A stretch of DNA of 52,065 nt from Flavobacteriales bacterium (GCA_016715895.1 JADJXH010000005.1:1-52065); one strand, 5' to 3'. Shown: positions 1 through 10,012, counted from the stretch's first letter. The notes: a model not told the origin generated them from the sequence alone. Made by a program: numbers and translations.

Positions 1-93
1 TGTCCAGATTAAACTCATCAGGCGTAAAACCGCCGAGCCGCCAAAGATGCCGAGAAGGTACCGTTGCGCGCCGCGCGTCAATGCGTTTGTCAT
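1..93 (-). CDS. Hypothetical protein, 5' end only
   Basis: An open leftward frame starts at the ATG complementary to 91-93 and runs off the window edge (31 codons seen). It begins MTNALTRGAQRYLLGIFGGS and has a hydrophobic stretch. It follows the small gene at 107-250 in the same direction. At the equivalent place in variant B (after 36135-36269) lies the unrelated protein at 35423-36109. No family is recognised. The upstream GAGA is only a weak ribosome site. Confidence 0.4.
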   Translation of the reverse strand, partial: MTNALTRGAQRYLLGIFGGSAVLRLMSLIWT

Positions 94-106
94 GATATTC
101 TCAGGT

Positions 107-250
107 TTATTTTCTGTACCGGCCAGAAAACCAGCGCAGGGTTTCGTAGTAGTCAGCCAGAGTTCTGTCGTCGTCGGCCTGCTGTTGTTGGCCTTCGTCG
201 CCGTCCTGCGGCCCGTAGATGTCCAGTTCGTCGTCGTCATGTCCGTTCAT
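107..250 (-). CDS. Small acidic phage protein (47 aa)
   Basis: Reads MNGHDDDELDIYGPQDGDEG and continues through LADYYETLRWF to a stop at 107-109. It is a clear homologue of the 44-residue protein at 36135-36269, which has the same MNG.DDELDIYGPQD start and LADYYETL.WF end. Conservation of both ends in two divergent modules shows a real gene. Its ATG overlaps the stop of the upstream gene (ATGA), so translation is probably coupled. Function unknown; very acidic, one possible helix in the second half. Confidence 0.7.
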   Translation of the reverse strand: MNGHDDDELDIYGPQDGDEGQQQQADDDRTLADYYETLRWFSGRYRK

Positions 251-457
251 TGCATCGTCTCCTCTTGATTAAATTCATCCGCGACGTGTTTTTCGAATGG
301 CGCGGCTGCTTTTACTTGCTCCGGCAGATATGAAAAGCGTAGGCCAGCACCGCTTTCGTCGTCGTCTTTGTCGAGGGCGACGGTCGCCTCGGCGGTCAGG
401 TGACGTTGCTGTAGTCGCCCGTGTTGAGCCCCTTTCGTATCGTGCCGTCACGGTCAT
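247..457 (-). pseudogene. Frameshifted small early protein (about 70 aa)
   Basis: With two single-base corrections the frame starts MTVT at 457, continues DGTIRKGLNTGDYSNVT, then LTAEATVALDKDDDESGAG, and ends FEKHVADEFNQEETMQ at the stop 247-249. The stop overlaps the next ATG. It resembles beta-rich early phage proteins with an RxIxxGxY-type start, but I cannot name the family. The breaks look like sequencing indels because sensible reading resumes on each side. Confidence 0.5.
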
Positions 458-570
458 CACTTTACGGCTTCCTCTTTGATTCTGAGGTAGGCCTTATTGT
501 TTCCGGCTGTTGGTCTGGCCATTAGCCGATCATACTCTTTCACGATGAGTCGTGAAGCGCGTGTGGACAT
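457..570 (-). CDS. Hypothetical small basic protein (37 aa)
   Basis: Intact frame MSTRASRLIVKEYDRLMARP to a stop that overlaps the ATG of the next gene (TGATG). It is basic and probably helical. It sits in the leftward early operon downstream of the consensus promoter at 721-749. No homologue recognised. Confidence 0.5.
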   Translation of the reverse strand: MSTRASRLIVKEYDRLMARPTAGNNKAYLRIKEEAVK

Positions 571-685
571 ACAGGAAGCTTCGCATCGCCTGCCGACGGC
601 CTCACGATGTCCCACTGTTCACCTGGTAGAGCGACGCCTTTATAATCACATTGTCATATTCGTACGGTTTTTCGCATGTGTCCAA
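540..685 (-). pseudogene. Frameshifted small protein at head of early operon
   Basis: A TTG start at 685, preceded by GAGGAG, gives LDTCEKPYEYDNVIIKASLY. After one shift it continues GEQWDIVRPSAGDAKLPVC and stops at 540-542. It overlaps the next start. It lies just downstream of the promoter at 721-749. No function can be assigned. Confidence 0.4.
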
Positions 686-720
686 TCTTCTCCTCTTGTT
701 GCTTATAACGCTTGCCAATA

Positions 721-749
721 ATTATATAACCTCGTTTAGTCACTGTCAA
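721..749 (-). promoter_or_regulatory. Consensus sigma70 promoter, leftward
   Basis: On the minus strand TTGACA (744-749) is followed after exactly 17 bases by TATAAT (721-726). Both hexamers are perfect consensus. It points at the small leftward genes 685 to 1 and lies in an AT-rich gap. Confidence 0.85.
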
Positions 750-779
750 TATCTGCTATAACACTCCAGCTAACAGGGG

Positions 780-1113
780 AGGCAAAAGCCACAGCGTTAT
801 TCTCAAAGTAGTCGCGCTTCAGGATCGGCCAGCCGCAGCAGGGCGGTATCGTTCGCCGATATTGATGCTCGCGTGGTTTTTGCCGTTATCGTCGCTGGAC
901 CCATGCTATCGGTTGAGTCGCCCCACGATGGATTATATTTGTCGTCGTAGTACCGCGTACGCAGCCGGTCGATAGCGTAAATAATGATGTTTGCCGGGCT
1001 GAACATTCTCGAACGCGCCGGTCAGGCCATAGTGCCAGCCGCTGGCAGAGCGTGCTTGTACGTAGTCGGAATTAGCCGCCGGGATTGTCCTTGATCCATT
1101 CTGTATATTTCAT
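780..1113 (-). pseudogene. Frameshifted leftward early gene, function unknown
   Basis: The ATG at 1113, behind the promoter at 1161-1189, opens MKYTEWIKDNPGG and then stops. Other frames continue with NSDYVQARSASGWHYGLTGA and RTRYYDDKYNPSWGDSTDS, the latter open to about 803. Together these look like one protein of about 100 residues with two or three indels. No family is recognised. Confidence 0.4.
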
Positions 1114-1160
1114 CTCGAGTCCCCTCTCGATTAAGTTTGTCCCGCCCAATCTTTAACAAT

Positions 1161-1189
1161 AGTATAGCATGACTAATAAGACTTGTCAA
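1161..1189 (-). promoter_or_regulatory. Consensus sigma70 promoter, leftward
   Basis: Minus strand TTGACA (1184-1189), 17-base spacer, TATACT (1161-1166). The same hexamers and spacing recur at 36640-36668 and 41895-41923 in variant B. Here the CTATGTACATAG operator seen at those two sites is absent. Confidence 0.8.
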
Positions 1190-3765
1190 TACCCAAAAAC
1201 AAGTAATAGCCCGGATTGCCCGATATTGTTCCCATCTACTGTCAGATGTTGCTCATTGCTGTATACTACGTACATCATGACTATCCGGCTGTTTCTTCAG
1301 ACACGTGTATTACCTCACCTGAAGGGCAGCGGGTAAATGAGGAGGATAGCGGGCGGATGCCGCGGGAGCATGGTCGAGGCCCGTTACCTCCTGTCTGGCG
1401 ATGATGTCCTTCACCCTGATGCAGGTCTCCTCTCGACCGCTAGCCGGGTGGCGTGAAGCTCGCCCGACCGACGGGGATAGCAGGAGGCATTTATTCATCG
1501 GTTTCAATCAAGAGGAGATGGATATGCTTGAAAATGATTTCGCTTTGATGAGATAATCTCGGAGGCTTTAATCAACAAGGTCCTGGCAATCAACCTGGTC
1601 GCACTTCTGATTCCACGTTGCCTAAACAGATACTAACGTCGCGCGAGCGCTAGTCAGCAATCTGGCGCGGTTATTCGTTTACGATCTCCGGCGGCTATAG
1701 GCCCCGGCGTTGAAAAGGACAACTGGTTAGCAAAGCGGTCACATGGCGTTCGATTTTGACGCGGCGGACGAGACAAGCAGGCTCTGATTACATCATTAAG
1801 CGCGACGGAACGTTCCGCGATGATGTTCCGCATCGTTCGGTTTTACAACGGTCTCCCATACCGAGTGCCGCGCCACGGGCGCGGGCGGTGTTCACACTGA
1901 GCAGCCTGTCACGTCGCCGGTCGAATATCGGCGCATCTATCAGGCGAGGCATGGTGGATTCGCAACCGTCGGACGGTTCGGCGTGAAGAATCCGGCCTGT
2001 AAAGACCCGCTCTTTCGCCTACTGGTCGAAGGGCGGACGCTAAAACGAACTGGTCAATGACTGGCCAGTGTTCACGATTGATTACATCACCGCTCAGTAT
2101 GACGCGGCTCATCCCGTCATATTGCGGACAACCATCGCCGGTCGAAACGCGCCGCCGCCCGCCCCGTCGCCCTCGTTGCAAAATGCCAAGTTGGAAACAG
2201 TTGAAGCACAGAAAGACGCGCCGAGGGGCGAAGGATGACCACAGCGCGCTAGTCAGGGCGGCCATCGGTACTGGGCGGCTGGCGGCGTCGGGCGCGCTTA
2301 ATCCGGCATTGACGTGGAAGCCGAACTGGAAGCGGAGGCAAGAGCAGACCGGAACCCGACCACCGCAAGGAAATACAGCGGACAATCCGGGACGGCCTGA
2401 CCTATGGCGCAACCCGGCCGCCGGCACTTGAAGGGTAAAGAAGGTAGGAGACATCCTGCCACGACCGACGACGTCAAATCCGATGATCGTCATTACATTC
2501 AGAGAGGACCTAAAGTTCTCTGCTTACGTCGAGGAAAAGACCGGCCGGGGTTGGCGCAAGCTCGGCCGAACGCTTACAAGGCAGCGAGTTCCCTACGTCT
2601 GCACGTTCCTGAAACCGAAGACTACGGTTTCAAGGGTTGTCTGGCCAGCGGGTGGAATTAGCTGAACACAACGAGCGAACGGCTTGAAATCAGAACGGCC
2701 TTTCGCCGCCACGCCCCTGACCGACATCGACCAATCTGTATTGTTGGACCGGCTGTTTGACCACGGCATGAGCAACGAAGGCCACACGCGCAGGCCCTCT
2801 TCATACCCGCGCGGCCGAGAATCGCCATCATCCGGCGCAAGGCACTATCCGGAGGGGTTACAGGACGGCGGCGCCACTTGACGCGCTTCCATGCACCACC
2901 TCGATATGTCCGAGACAGCGCGGCGATGTTCTGGCGCAGGCTTGATTGGTTCCACCGCCAAGATTCTGGACGGGCGGCAGAACCTCATGCTAGAGGTTGT
3001 CAGCGGGCAGGGCAGGGCAAGCGCACAGGTGGTGCGCTGGCTCTGCCCACTTCTATCTGTTCAATGAAGGCCCCATTAGTCTCCAGGGACAACAAAGACG
3101 ACCCTATCCTTCTAATCAACAACTGGTTCTGGGGAAGTGGCGAACTGGAGTTCGACCACCGCTGCCGCGCCTGACCGGTCAGGCCCCCGATGCAATTTCG
3201 TCAGCCGCGAGCAAGTGGAAAAAGGTGAGCCTTACGGCCGCTATGACTTCGACAAGCCCGCCGCCGCTCTGATGATAGGGAGGGAACGCCGACGGATCCG
3301 GTTTCCGAAGCGACCCGACCGGCAACCGCCGTTTTGGCCGTCATCCACCCCGACATCGACTGGGCCGCGAGACGGACGTCGACCGCGCCCAACTCCAGGC
3401 TGAATCCCGTGCGCCTGGCGGGCGGGCGAGGCGGTGGAAATCTGACGCGGGTCGAGCAGGAGATACTGCGTGAACCTGAACGGTGAACACATGGGTCAAT
3501 GGCCGCGGATGAATCTGTTGCTCCAGAACTACGAGATAGAGCACGACGCGGGCGACTGGAGCATGTCCACGATGGACACCGGAGAACTTGACAACCGGTT
3601 TGCGCGGCGACCAAAATCGAAACAAACCGAACGATTGACTACGGTACTTGACGAACATACGGACTGACAAGGAACGCCGAAAAGAGACGGCGCAGTCTCG
3701 CAAGCTGATGATCGGTAAACTAATCCAAGACCATTCAACTTATTAGCAGAGGAAGGAGACTTTTA
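1190..3765 (+). other. Broken rightward early genes, not resolvable
   Basis: About 2.6 kb with no long intact frame. GC-rich codon-like texture and rightward ribosome sites suggest coding, for example AAGAGGAGATGGATATG near 1511-1524. Frame changes every 50-150 bases. Fragments that read like protein include EYRRIYQARHGGFATVGRFG near 1925, LIGSTAKILDGRQNLMLEVV near 2942, and MNLLLQNYEIEHDAGDWSMS near 3508. None can be assigned to a family. The pattern matches uncorrected sequencing indels better than slow gene decay. Confidence 0.4.
2483..2665 (+). CDS. Possible small basic protein (60 aa)
   Basis: One of the few intact frames in the noisy left arm: it begins MIVITFREDLKFSAYVEEKT and ends at 2665. 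It has alternating hydrophobic residues that suit a small beta-rich fold and many Arg and Lys residues. There is no clear Shine-Dalgarno. It could be a fragment of a longer broken gene. Confidence 0.3.
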   Translation: MIVITFREDLKFSAYVEEKTGRGWRKLGRTLTRQRVPYVCTFLKPKTTVSRVVWPAGGIS

Positions 3766-4160
3766 ACCACGGCAACTGACCCCAGAACTCCCTCGAGAAC
3801 TCAAGTAACCTTTATCAAAAAGACGATAATATGTTGCCGTCCGTTGTCACCCTGTTGCCAGGGAAAAAGGCAACTGGTTTGACGACGTTTTTACCAGTAT
3901 AATCTGCTTGTTGGCAGTTTTGCCACTGTCGTCGCCTTGTCTTTGTACCCCGAATGTGACGTCGAAAATGACGCATTTTTACAATTTACTACATCTCAAG
4001 CAGATGGTGTAGGAGTTGCCGGCAACGAGAAAGAACACCGGCAACGCCGGCAATGTTAAAAATTGGAGGCCGATTGAACGAACCGAAAACGACCAAACGA
4101 ATGGGACTGAATGAATGACTTAACAAACGACTGAGTAAATGACCGTAAAGGAGAATCCAA
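3766..4160. repeat. Noncoding stretch with GGCAAC/GTTGCC repeats, origin-like
   Basis: No gene is seen here. GGCAAC or its complement GTTGCC occurs about eight times, near 3768, 3834, 3853, 3868, 4016, 4022 and 4041, with related GGCAGT and GGCAAT forms near 3914 and 4052. Some are paired as short hairpins (3853-3873) or the palindrome TTGCCGGCAA. An A-rich, AT-richer tract with repeated GAATGAATGAC-like words follows at 4075-4150. This resembles an iteron plus unwinding-region layout. Confidence 0.35.
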
Positions 4161-4886
4161 ATGAAAATCGACAACGGCAATATGGACGGATTCGCGGGGG
4201 GGGAGGTGTGCAGGAGGTTGACCGTTGGCAATACGACCTCTATCGGTTACAACGCCACAAGCGGCGTGGTTCTACATCGGCGAGAAGGAGAGCAAGACGT
4301 TGACATCGTGCCTGCGCGGCGCAGGCAATGCAAGGAAGTGACAGACGCGCAACGTGGGACGACATTCACCGCTATCCAATCAGGACGAAACGCGCCGACA
4401 TGGTGGACGGCGAGATGCAAACGCGGCTCCAGGTCAGGCATGAAGGGGATGAGCTTCACACGTTCGGCGCGCGAAGCTGGACGGCGCGGGCGGCATGGGC
4501 CAACCTGCTGGGCGGCCCTACCATGATGCAGCGTTTCGAGGGCGGCATCTGGCCGCGCTTGTGGAACATATCAAGACGCTCAAGACATCGACCGGCAAGA
4601 CGACCGCCCCCCGTGTTGGCGCCTTCATCTCGAAGTCGGCGAAGCCATCGACCTGACCCTCGGCGGCCAACGTCAGCAGAAGGCGACCGGCCACCCTATC
4701 AAGGCCGTCAGCATGGCGTTCGTCGGGCCGGAGAAGGCGGCCGAGTATGCCGAACTTTTTACACGAGCGAAGCCCTTTGACGAGTGGCGGCGGAATGGAA
4801 CACCCGCGCCGGTGGCCGAGGCTCAGCCTGACCACGAACTGGCCCCCGTCGCCCTGAACACACCCGACGAGCTTATTCCGTTCTAG
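4161..4886 (+). pseudogene. Frameshifted protein with SSB-like acidic tail
   Basis: Starts MKIDNGNMDGFAGG behind AAAGGAG and changes frame several times. The last part reads cleanly: KAVSMAFVGPEKAAEYAELF, then FDEWRRNGTPAPVAEAQPDH, ending NTPDELIPF before the stop at 4884-4886. An acidic linker ending in D-E-x-I-P-F is the signature of bacterial and phage single-stranded DNA-binding proteins, which recruit partners through that tail. The OB-fold part is too damaged to confirm, so the ssDNA-binding role is inference from the tail and from its place before a nuclease gene. Confidence 0.4.
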
Positions 4887-4898
4887 GAGACGAACAGC

Positions 4899-5250
4899 AT
4901 GGCGCGTAAGATAACCCGCAAGCCGGGAAACCGGTCGGAGTGTACAGTAAGGAATATCAGAGCTACGCAGGCCATGTTGCCCGGTTCAGTGGCGCCCATC
5001 ACCCTACAGGCGACCGTAGCGATGGATCGTTTCCGCTGGTGGCACTTCTTTGGGCGACAGGGCGAACGGTGGATCGCGGCCGAGGCTCTCCGGCGGTGAC
5101 TGAGTTTATTCATTTCGTCACCCTGTTAAACGGCCGGTACAGCCACCGGCTGGCGTGGCTGAACGAGGCAGAGAAAACGCCTGTTGCCGAGCAGCGGATG
5201 TTGCGCAAGGCACGTAGAGGCCCTCAAAACGCGCTACAAGCGGTTTTAGG
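4899..5250 (+). pseudogene. Frameshifted hypothetical protein
   Basis: Begins MARKITRKPGNRSECTVRNI, reads AMDRFRWWHFFGRQGERWIA to 5097, then needs a shift into a frame reading TEFIHFVTLLNGRYSHRLAW and NEAEKTPVAEQRMLRKAR. It lies between the SSB-tail gene and the endonuclease, spaced 12 bases from the former. Family unknown. Confidence 0.35.
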
Positions 5251-5271
5251 GATAAGGATAATGGGGCAAAT

Positions 5272-5613
5272 ATGGGTAAAAGCGAATTAGAGGGTATACT
5301 GTCACAATACATGATGATTAACAATATCCCGCCAGGGAAACGGAACACCGGTTCCACCGAAACGCAAAAGTGGCGGTTTGATCTTTGCATGGCCCGACCG
5401 GCGCATCGCCGTCGAGGTGCAGGGCGGCATCTACATGGTTAAGAGCGGCCACAACACGGCGGCGGGGATCACCGTGACAGGAGAAGCGCAACGAGGCCGT
5501 CGTTGCTGAGATGCGGAGTAGTGATGGCGGACCAGATTCAGGACGGGTCGGCGGCTGACTGGTTGTGTCGTCTTATGTATCCTGAACCGGCAACGACACG
5601 GCCGCCGTTTTGA
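5272..5613 (+). pseudogene. Frameshifted PD-(D/E)XK (VSR/DUF559-like) endonuclease
   Basis: ATG at 5272 gives MGKSELEGILSQYMMINNIP. Correcting indels gives KWRFDL, then AWPDRRIAVEVQGGIYMVKS and GHNTAAGI, and a C-terminus ending TTRPPF. This matches the intact protein at 37099-37443 (WRFDLAWPEHRVAVEIQGG, then SGHNTAAGI, ending TEPPPF). The D...(V/I)AVE(V/I)QGG segment fits the catalytic strand of VSR-like nucleases. In variant A the gene points right; in variant B it points left, so the module has been rearranged. Confidence 0.6.
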
Positions 5614-5622
5614 GAGTGAACC

Positions 5623-5795
5623 ATGTTAGCAAAGCGGCAATACGATCCGGAAACGAAGGCGGCTGTACGGCGGCATTGTTGACCGGGCAGTTTGTCGTCG
5701 CGCTGGCAGCCGAGTATCAAATTCCGGCCGCGACTATTCGCTCGAGGAAGGCCAGGGGAGCGGCATTGCAGGTGTTGATCAGAAAAAAAGATTGA
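5623..5795 (+). pseudogene. terS: Frameshifted small terminase-like HTH protein
   Basis: MLAKRQYDPETKAAVRR is followed, after a shift, by LLTGQFVVALAAEYQIPAAT and IRSRKARG. This is a typical N-terminal helix-turn-helix of small terminase subunits and related transposase-like HTHs (growth in x, AAEYQIP turn, TIRSW-type recognition helix). It lies directly before the large terminase, as expected. It is not similar in sequence to the small terminase at 43314-43706. Only about 57 residues are visible, so it is short for the family. Confidence 0.5.
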
Positions 5796-5811
5796 GATAG
5801 GAGATTTGCTC

Positions 5812-7259
5812 ATGGCTTACCGAGCGCCAATCTGGCGGCACTGGAGGCTCAGGCCGAGGTCTTTGCTGATCCCAGGTGGCTCAAAAACAGCCAGTGGAAG
5901 CGAGGCGGCCGTGCTGCTGTACGGGGTTATGGCAGACAAGGCCAGAGATTGTTGAGGCGTTCGGGCGAAATGATGGCGATACCGACGCCGCGAATTGATA
6001 CCGGCCCGTTTTCGTTTAACCGCATGCCGTCCAGCGCGGTCGATCTGAATTGTCGCCACTGTTTCCTGGCAGTCTCAGGTCATTGAGGAGTCGGCGCGGT
6101 TTAACGTCGTTTGCGTCGGCCGCCGAGCGGGAAGACGCAGCTAGGCGTCCATCTGGTAAAGCCGCGCCGGACGTGCTGGCTCATCCTGTCGGCTGGTTCT
6201 CGCCGTCCTACAAGCTCATGCTGGAGGTATGGCGGGAGGCGACGCGGTTGTTTACCCCGATTATCGCCCGGCAGACGCGGAGGAGCGGCGACTGGAATTC
6301 GACGGGCGGCGTTTTGGAATTCTGGTCGCTGGACAATCCACAGGCGGGACGTAGCCGGAAATATAAACTGGTGATTGTCGATGAGGCAGCGTTCGTTCCG
6401 TTAATGATGGACGCCTGAATTACGTCATCCGCCCGACGCTGGCCGATCTGCGCGGCACGGGATGGTTGTTTTCGACTCCCTGGGCGGGCGCAACGGATTT
6501 TGGCAGTTATGGAGCCGGGCCGCCGATAGCGGCTATCCGGACTGGCGCACGGTGGCAGATGTCGAGTGACGTCAACCCATCAATCTCACGCGAGGAACTG
6601 GATGAGATATGGGCGATCTCTTCCGGAACGGTGGCGCAACAGGAATTGATAGTGCAGTTTGTCGACGACGCGGGCGGCGTCTTTCACCGCGTCATGGAAT
6701 GCGCTACGGCCACGCCCCTCGACGGCCCGGTCTCCGGGCGCGCCTATGTCGCCGGGGTAGACGTGGCCGACGCCGCCGACTTCACGGTGATTAGCATCCT
6801 CGACGCCCGGACGCGCGAACAGGTCTACATCGACCGGTTCAATCGTATCGGCTATACCGCGCTCGAAGATCGTATTCATGCCGCCTATGAGCGGTGGAAC
6901 ATCCAGACGATGGTCATCGAGGATAACAGTATTGGCCAGCCGGTGATCGACCACTTGCGCGGGCGGGGCATGAGCATCGTGCCCTTCCACACGTCGGCGG
7001 CGACGAAGCAACCGCTGATTCAGGCGTTGCAATCGGCGTTTGAACACGGGACAATCAGGATATTGCCCGACCCGATTCAGGTGGGAGAGCTTCAGGCTTA
7101 CGAGGGCAAGCGGCTGGCCGGCGGCATGAGCTACAGCGCACCGGCGGGGATGCATGACGACACGGTGATGGCATTGGCATTGGCATGGCACGGCGTGGGC
7201 AAGCGGCCGACTCCCATACCGCAACAGGCAGCACGACAAAGCAGGGGACGAGGTTCTAA
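5812..7259 (+). pseudogene. terL: Large terminase, frameshifted, chimeric N-terminus
   Basis: Packaging ATPase-nuclease. After several indels one reads RFNVVCVGRRAGKTQLGVHL (Walker A, near 6090-6150), KYKLVIVDEAAFVP (Walker B, near 6360-6400), a motif III-like GTGWLFSTPWGRNGF near 6455-6500, and from about 6673 a C-terminal RNase-H-like nuclease nearly identical to residues from about 230 onward of the intact copy at 43690-44961 (GVDVADAADFTVISILD). The ATPase half is only distantly related to that of the intact copy, so the join at GGVFHRV is a mosaic border. Near 7250 two more indels remove the stop and fuse it in frame to portal. Confidence 0.7.
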
Positions 7260-8678
7260 TGGCGAAGCAAATCTGTATAAAGACATTGGCGACATAGGAT
7301 TGAACACCAGCGGTTGGGGGGAATCGGGCGACGAATTTCTCGACGAGTGGCGCGGCGCGACAAACAAGGCCAAGCGGGTCAGGGAGATGCTCTACAACAG
7401 CGCGACGGTTGGGGCGTTGCGTCTGGCCGTCGAGATGCCGCTGCGCGATATTGACTGGCAGTTCATAAGCGACGAGGGCGAGGACGACCCGCGGCTGGAG
7501 TTGCTCAACGAATCGTTTGGCGCATTGTCCCATAGCTGGAACGACCACGTGACTGACGCGCTCGACTTCCTGTGGTACGGGTGGTCGATGTTTTCAATCA
7601 CCTACCAGCAGCGTGACGGGCGCATCCTGTGGCGCAAGTTCCGGCCGCTGGGGCATGACACATTACAGCGGTGGCTGTACGATGAAGATGGAGGCATGGC
7701 GGGCATTCAGCAATGGCCGCACCTTAACCCCGCTCCCGTTCCTATTGAGCGCATGGTCATCTATCGCTTTCGCCGGGCGCGTGGCAATCCTGAGGGGTTC
7801 AGCATCTTGCGCCCGGCGTGGCCGTCGTGGTATTACGCCAAGAACATCCAACATGTGGAAGCTATCGGCATCGAGCGCAACCTGGCGGGCCTGCCCATTG
7901 TCCAGTTGCCCGAAGGGGCCGACACGACGGAAAGCGACAGCGAGGACACCGACGTGGGCCGCGCTCGGCAACTGGCCAAGTCCGTGCGCAACGACAGCAA
8001 CGCCGGACTGGTCATCCCGTTCGGCTGGGACTTCCGGCTCGCGGCGTCGGGCGGCACGGGCGCAAACAATACCGACGCGGTGATCAGTCGCTATGACAAG
8101 CGCATCCTGATGAGCGCATTAGCCCAGTTCATCATGTTGGGGATGGACAACATCGGCGCGCTGGCCACCTATTCCGGCTCGCAGGACTTCTTCACCCTGA
8201 CGTTAAACGCCGTGGCCGACACGATGGCCGAGACGTTCACCAAGTTCGCGGTCGAGCGGCTGTTGAGCCTTAACGGCCTCGACCCCCACGGCGTGCGACT
8301 GACCCATAGCCCGGCGGGCGGGCTGAAGCCGGAGCAAATCGCGACCGCGCTGGGGCAAATCGGGCAAAGCGGGTTCCTGACGTGGTCGGCGGATGACGAG
8401 GTCTGGTTGCGCTCCATCTTTCGCTTGCCGGTGCGGGACGCGGAAACAATTCAGGCCGACCGCGATGAGGCTCAAGCCGCGCGGGCGCGAATTGCTATAG
8501 GCAATGCGCCGACCATTGACCAACAGACCGCCGAGGCCAGGCGGACGAATACGCCGCCGACGGCGATGACGCGGCCCGGCAGAAGTGGGAACGGCAATGG
8601 CAAAAGAAGATGGCCGCGTTTCTGGCCCGGCAACAGAACGACGTAATGCGACAGGCGAGGCGCGAACATGGCCGATAG
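7259..8678 (+). pseudogene. Portal protein copy A, frameshifted at both ends
   Basis: Copy of the portal at 44961-46388, which carries the full description. Here one base is missing in the AAAA run just after the ATG, and one base is missing near 8536, after which the frame reads RRTNTPPTAM instead of the true EYAADGDDAARQKW. The body (about 1250 bases) is open and nearly identical in protein sequence to copy B. The indels are in homopolymer or GC-rich runs, so they are probably sequence errors. Confidence 0.75.
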
Positions 8679-9382
8679 CATCTACTCCGTGGAATGGTGG
8701 CGGCGGTATCTGTCCGGCCTCAGGAACGAGTTCGCCGAATTGACGATGAACATCCTGTTGGCCGGTGGCGACGCCGGTCGTATCGGCGGCTTCTCGATGG
8801 ACTGGGAAGCGTACAATCAGGACGCGCTGGACTGGCTCGACATGTATCTCGGTGACAAGCCCTTGCCCGGTCTGACCAGTGAGGGGGCCTACCCGTGGGC
8901 GTGGGCGGTGAACGAGACGACCCGGCGCGGCGTGACGGATGAGATAACCCGCTGGATTAAGGCGGGCGCGCCGTTACCCGAACTGGAGCTCCGGTTGCGC
9001 GGGCTGTTCGATGACCGTCGCGCCCACATGATCGCCGTGACCGAAGTGACACGCATTTACGCCAGCGGCAACGTCATGGCGTGGAAGGCGTCGGGCGTGG
9101 TGGACGGAAAACGCTGGCAGACGGCGCGAGACGAGATGGTATGCCCGATATGCAGCAAGCTGCACGGCTCCTACGTTGACCTGCGCGGGGGCTGGGAGTT
9201 TTCCGCGGCGGTGCTGGCCGCCAACCCCCGAACTGGCCAAAGCCCTGAGGGCGCCGATGACCGTGATCGTGCCGCCAGGGCATCCCGGCTGCCGTTGCTG
9301 GCTTAACCCTGTAGTCCTCGCCGCGCTATCGGATGACGAGGCGGCGGCGGGATTATTCGACCCGATGGGAGGCACGCCATGA
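8668..9382 (+). pseudogene. MuF-like minor head protein copy A, one frameshift
   Basis: Copy of the gene at 46378-47091. An extra C in the run at about 9224-9229 shifts the frame, so the first frame ends at 9306 in RDRAARASRLPLLA. The true C-terminus (ALRAPMTVIVPPGHPGCRCW) continues in the next frame to 9382. The difference is purely a homopolymer length change, so the gene is most likely intact in the real phage. Confidence 0.75.
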
Positions 9383-9815
9383 CACAGATTGACATCGAGG
9401 TGACATTCAACCCGCCTGACCTTGCCCAGCGGATGCGCAACTACCCGGAACGGCTGGAGCGCGAGATGGAACAAACGATGAAACAATCGTTGTTGCATGT
9501 TCAGGGCAGCGTACCGCAATACCCTCCCCGCCGTCGGGTAGCGGTTACGTTCGCACAGGGACGATGGGCCGCAGCATCGGGCTGGGCGGGCAAGCCGAGA
9601 TTTACGAGACGCGGCGCATTGGCGGCGGCTACGAGGCGCGGCTGGGCACGCGGCTGGAATATGCGCCATACGTCATCGGTGATGATACCCAGGCATGGAT
9701 GCACAAGGGGCGATGGTGGACGCTGAAGAAAGTCGGAGAGAAGGCGAAGCCGGGCATTGAACGATTGTTCGAGGCAATGTCAAAGAGGCTGGCCGCGTTT
9801 CTGGACGGGCGATGA
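9379..9815 (+). pseudogene. gp10-like head completion protein copy A, one frameshift
   Basis: Copy of 47088-47525. One C is missing from the CCCCTCCCC run near 9522, so the N-terminal part (ends in the wrong frame at 9726) and the C-terminal part (readable to 9815) are in different frames. Residues either side match copy B almost exactly. Start overlaps the previous stop. Confidence 0.7.
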
Positions 9816-10012
9816 TTGACACAACGGGGATCACCAGGGTGACAGTTACGCCGTCGCGTTACGGGATGCGGCGGGAGTACCGGCATCGCGCGCCGGATTG
9901 CTCCCGGCTGTTGTTCGTGGGCTATTTGCCGCCCGGCGCGTACATCGAGATTCGTTGCCCGGCTTGCGGGCGGATGCACGTCATTACAGCAGCGGATGGA
10001 GAGGATACTTGA
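9812..10012 (+). CDS. Com-like zinc-finger protein (66 aa), copy A
   Basis: Identical in protein sequence to 47522-47722. The second half, CSRLLFVGYLPPGAYIEI then RCPACGRMHVI, has the layout of the phage Mu Com family: C..LL, about 15 residues, IEIxCPxCG. In Mu, Com is a zinc-binding RNA-binding protein that activates translation of mom. The first CxxC of the family is reduced to a single Cys here (APDC). It lies between head-completion and protease genes, its start overlapping the previous stop by ATGA. Confidence 0.55.
   Translation: MIDTTGITRVTVTPSRYGMRREYRHRAPDCSRLLFVGYLPPGAYIEIRCPACGRMHVITAADGEDT

Noticed and set aside
1216..1507. Short frames in both directions behind the promoter at 1161
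   Set aside because: No ribosome site, odd composition, disagree with each other; a weak resemblance of CTACGTACATC at 1267 to the operator was not enough to call a site.
3876..3905. Promoter TTGACG ... TATAAT at 3877-3902
   Set aside because: Spacer is only about 13 bases, too short for sigma70.
6586..7548. Long leftward frame (320 aa) opposite terminase and portal, and its counterpart near 44371-44940
   Set aside because: Shadow of GC-rich coding on the other strand; Arg/His/Val-rich with no ribosome site or family features.
6466..8646. A 726-residue terminase-portal fusion protein
   Set aside because: Copy B has a stop and a new ATG at the same place; two single-base losses near 7250 in copy A create the fusion.
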